From: Dehalococcoidia bacterium
Lineage (GTDB): Bacteria > Chloroflexota > Dehalococcoidia > UBA2979
Direction: 5' to 3'
Assembly (NCBI GenBank): GCA_004297315.1
Contig: SCTU01000080.1
Span: 1 to 32,236 of the forward strand
DNA length: 32,236 nucleotides
Below, piece after piece: positions 30,780 to 32,236 of the stretch. Numbering within the stretch: position 1 is the stretch's first letter; each line of letters opens with the position of its first letter. The notes beneath the pieces were generated by a model. It was not told the DNA's origin. It did no database searches and saw only the letters and a list, made by a program, of their open reading frames with translations. A program made the position numbers and the translations under genes.

Positions 30780-32236
30780 GGTTGCAGAACACCCTCACCG
30801 GCGCCGTCGAAGAACTCGTCCCCGTCGTCCCAGGCCGGATCGGCATCTACGTCTGCGGCGTGACGCCGTACGACTCCGCCCACGTCGGCCACGCGATGTC
30901 GCTGATGGTCTATGACGTGCTCGTGCGCTACCTGCGCTGGGCTGGGAACCCGGCAGGCGGCTACCAGGTCACCTTCGTCTCTAACTACACCGACGTGGAC
31001 GACAAGCTGATCGAGCGCGCGGCCCAGCAAGAGCGCGACCCCCTCGAACTCGCGAACGCGAACATCGAGCAATGGGAGCGGGAGCAGGTGGCCCTGGGAC
31101 TGCTGTTGCCGGACGTGCGGCCGCGCGTGACGCGCGAGATCGACAACATCATCGGGATGATCGAGGAGATCGTCGCCAACGGCCTCGGCTACGTGACGCC
31201 CACCGGCGACGTCTACTACCGCGTCCGCGCGAAGGCCGACTACGGCAAGCTTTCGCACCGCAACATCGACGACCTGCGTACCGGCACCCGCTTCGAGCCC
31301 GGTGAGGGCAAGGAGTTCGCGCTCGACTTCGCGCTGTGGAAGGCACAGAAGCCCGGCGAGCCGGCCTGGGACTCGCCCTGGGGCAAGGGCCGCCCGGGCT
31401 GGCACATCGAGTGTTCCGCGATGTCCCGCCGCTACCTCTACTCGAAGGAGGGCGGCGACCGCTTCGACATCCACGGCGGCGGCGTCGACCTTATCTTCCC
31501 GCACCACGAAAACGAGATCGCGCAGGCGGAGGCCGCGACGCACGTGCCGGGCCAGACGTTCGCGCGGGTGTGGATGCACAACGGCATGGTCCAGCGCGAC
31601 GGCGAGAAGATGTCGAAGTCCCTCGGCAACGTCGTCAACGTCGCCGAGGCGCTCGACCGCTGGTCGCCCGACGCGATCCGCATGTACGTGCTCTCCTCAA
31701 AGTACCGTCAGCCGAACAACCTCACGGACGAGGCGATGGCGGCCGCCGTCGCGGGCATCGAGCGGTTGACCGCGGCGCTCCGCCCGGGCACCGGCGACGC
31801 GGCCTCGTCCATCGACGTGGCGGCGACGCGTGCCCGCTTCGTCGAGGCGATGGAAGACGACCTGGGCACGCCCCAGGCACTCGCCGCGCTCTTCGACCTC
31901 GCGCGTGCCATCAACCGAAGCCGCGATGCGGGCGAGGACGTGGCCGCCGCGCAGGCCGCACTCCGCGAACTCGCACGCGTCCTCGGCCTCACGCTCGTCG
32001 AGCGTGCCGCCGACGAGGCCGCGGCGCGCCTCGACCCGGCGCCCTTTGCGAAGCTTGCCTCGCGGCTGAGCGTCGCGTGCAGCGGCAAGGACGTCGCGAG
32101 CACGGTCGACGCACTCGTGGCGCGCCGCGTCGCTGCACGCACGGAGAAGGACTGGGCGCTGGCGGACACGATCCGCAAGGAACTCGATGCCCTCGGCGTC
32201 ACGCTTGAGGACAGCGCTGCCGGCACGCGCTGGAGC
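30776..32236 (+). CDS. cysS: Cysteinyl-tRNA synthetase (3' end cut by window edge)
   Basis: Reading from a GTG that overlaps the cysE stop by four bases gives 487 residues with no stop before the right edge. The class I HIGH-type motif is at 30-40 (TPYDSAHVGHA) and KMSKS at 278-282. The zinc ligands are C27, C213 (WHIECSAM) and H243/E247 (HHENE), as in the E. coli enzyme. The end, DTIRKELDALGVTLEDSAAGTRWS, is the family C-terminus, so only a few residues are missing. GGGAG lies upstream of the start. The pairing of cysE and cysS links cysteine supply to its charging; the same order is common in Gram-positive bacteria. Confidence 0.96.
   Translation, partial: MRLQNTLTGAVEELVPVVPGRIGIYVCGVTPYDSAHVGHAMSLMVYDVLVRYLRWAGNPAGGYQVTFVSNYTDVDDKLIERAAQQERDPLELANANIEQWEREQVALGLLLPDVRPRVTREIDNIIGMIEEIVANGLGYVTPTGDVYYRVRAKADYGKLSHRNIDDLRTGTRFEPGEGKEFALDFALWKAQKPGEPAWDSPWGKGRPGWHIECSAMSRRYLYSKEGGDRFDIHGGGVDLIFPHHENEIAQAEAATHVPGQTFARVWMHNGMVQRDGEKMSKSLGNVVNVAEALDRWSPDAIRMYVLSSKYRQPNNLTDEAMAAAVAGIERLTAALRPGTGDAASSIDVAATRARFVEAMEDDLGTPQALAALFDLARAINRSRDAGEDVAAAQAALRELARVLGLTLVERAADEAAARLDPAPFAKLASRLSVACSGKDVASTVDALVARRVAARTEKDWALADTIRKELDALGVTLEDSAAGTRWS

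Overview
The window is high-GC bacterial chromosome, almost fully coding, and reads as core genome. It shows no phage, insertion sequence, CRISPR or transferred island. The organism is best guessed as a Chloroflexota bacterium (Dehalococcoidia-like), at modest confidence. The grounds are high GC, an adenylate kinase with a four-cysteine zinc lid (which argues against Actinobacteria), a bifunctional phosphoglucose/phosphomannose isomerase, an adenosylhomocysteinase without the mid-protein insertion of many bacterial enzymes, and TAnnnT boxes placed for leaderless transcripts. No rRNA or complete phylogenetic marker set was compared, so this is inference.

Left part (1-9714). A class I methyltransferase (minus strand, cut by the left edge) diverges from apt. 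On the plus strand follows an S-adenosylmethionine (SAM) recycling block: apt, mtnP, a two-domain GNAT acetyltransferase, ahcY and metK. MtnP and Apt salvage the adenine of methylthioadenosine, AhcY removes the S-adenosylhomocysteine made by methyltransferases, and MetK remakes SAM. After a hairpin terminator comes a tightly overlapping sugar-nucleotide cassette: a nucleotidyltransferase with a hexapeptide tail, a phosphohexomutase and a PGI/PMI. Together they could take fructose-6-phosphate to GDP-mannose or a related NDP-sugar. A 74-residue membrane protein closes the block.

Centre (9825-28775, all minus strand). This is one continuous translation array, in transcription order: tRNA-Thr(UGU), tRNA-Tyr(GUA), tRNA-Thr(GGU), tuf, rpsJ, rplC, rplD, rplW, rplB, rpsS, rplV, rpsC, rplP, rpmC, rpsQ, rplN, rplX, rplE, rpsN, rpsH, rplF, rplR, rpsE, rpmD, rplO, secY, adk, map, infA, rpmJ, rpsM, rpsK, rpsD, rpoA, rplQ, truA, rplM, rpsI. 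It joins the S10, spc, alpha and L13/S9 operons without an interrupting gene. Many start and stop codons overlap. A sigma70-type promoter precedes the tRNAs, and a bidirectional terminator lies after rpsI. rpmJ is shorter than usual ORF cut-offs but clearly present. Several proteins carry lineage-type extensions: IF-1 and S5 at the N-terminus; RpoA, S17 and L3 at the C-terminus.

Right part (28776-32236, plus strand). A membrane-anchored SPFH protein strikingly like plant hypersensitive-induced-reaction proteins diverges from the tRNA-tuf promoter. It is followed by cysE and cysS, which overlap by four bases and link cysteine synthesis to cysteine charging; cysS runs off the right edge a few residues short of its end. 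No gene-free stretch exceeds 300 bases; the longest is about 260 bases, upstream of the SPFH gene.

I found no clear new system. The items most worth a second look are the tRNA-Thr/Tyr/Thr-tuf promoter fused to the S10 operon, the HIR-like SPFH protein, the leaderless-type starts, the GNAT protein embedded in the SAM cycle, the hairpin before metK, and the acidic tail of RpoA.
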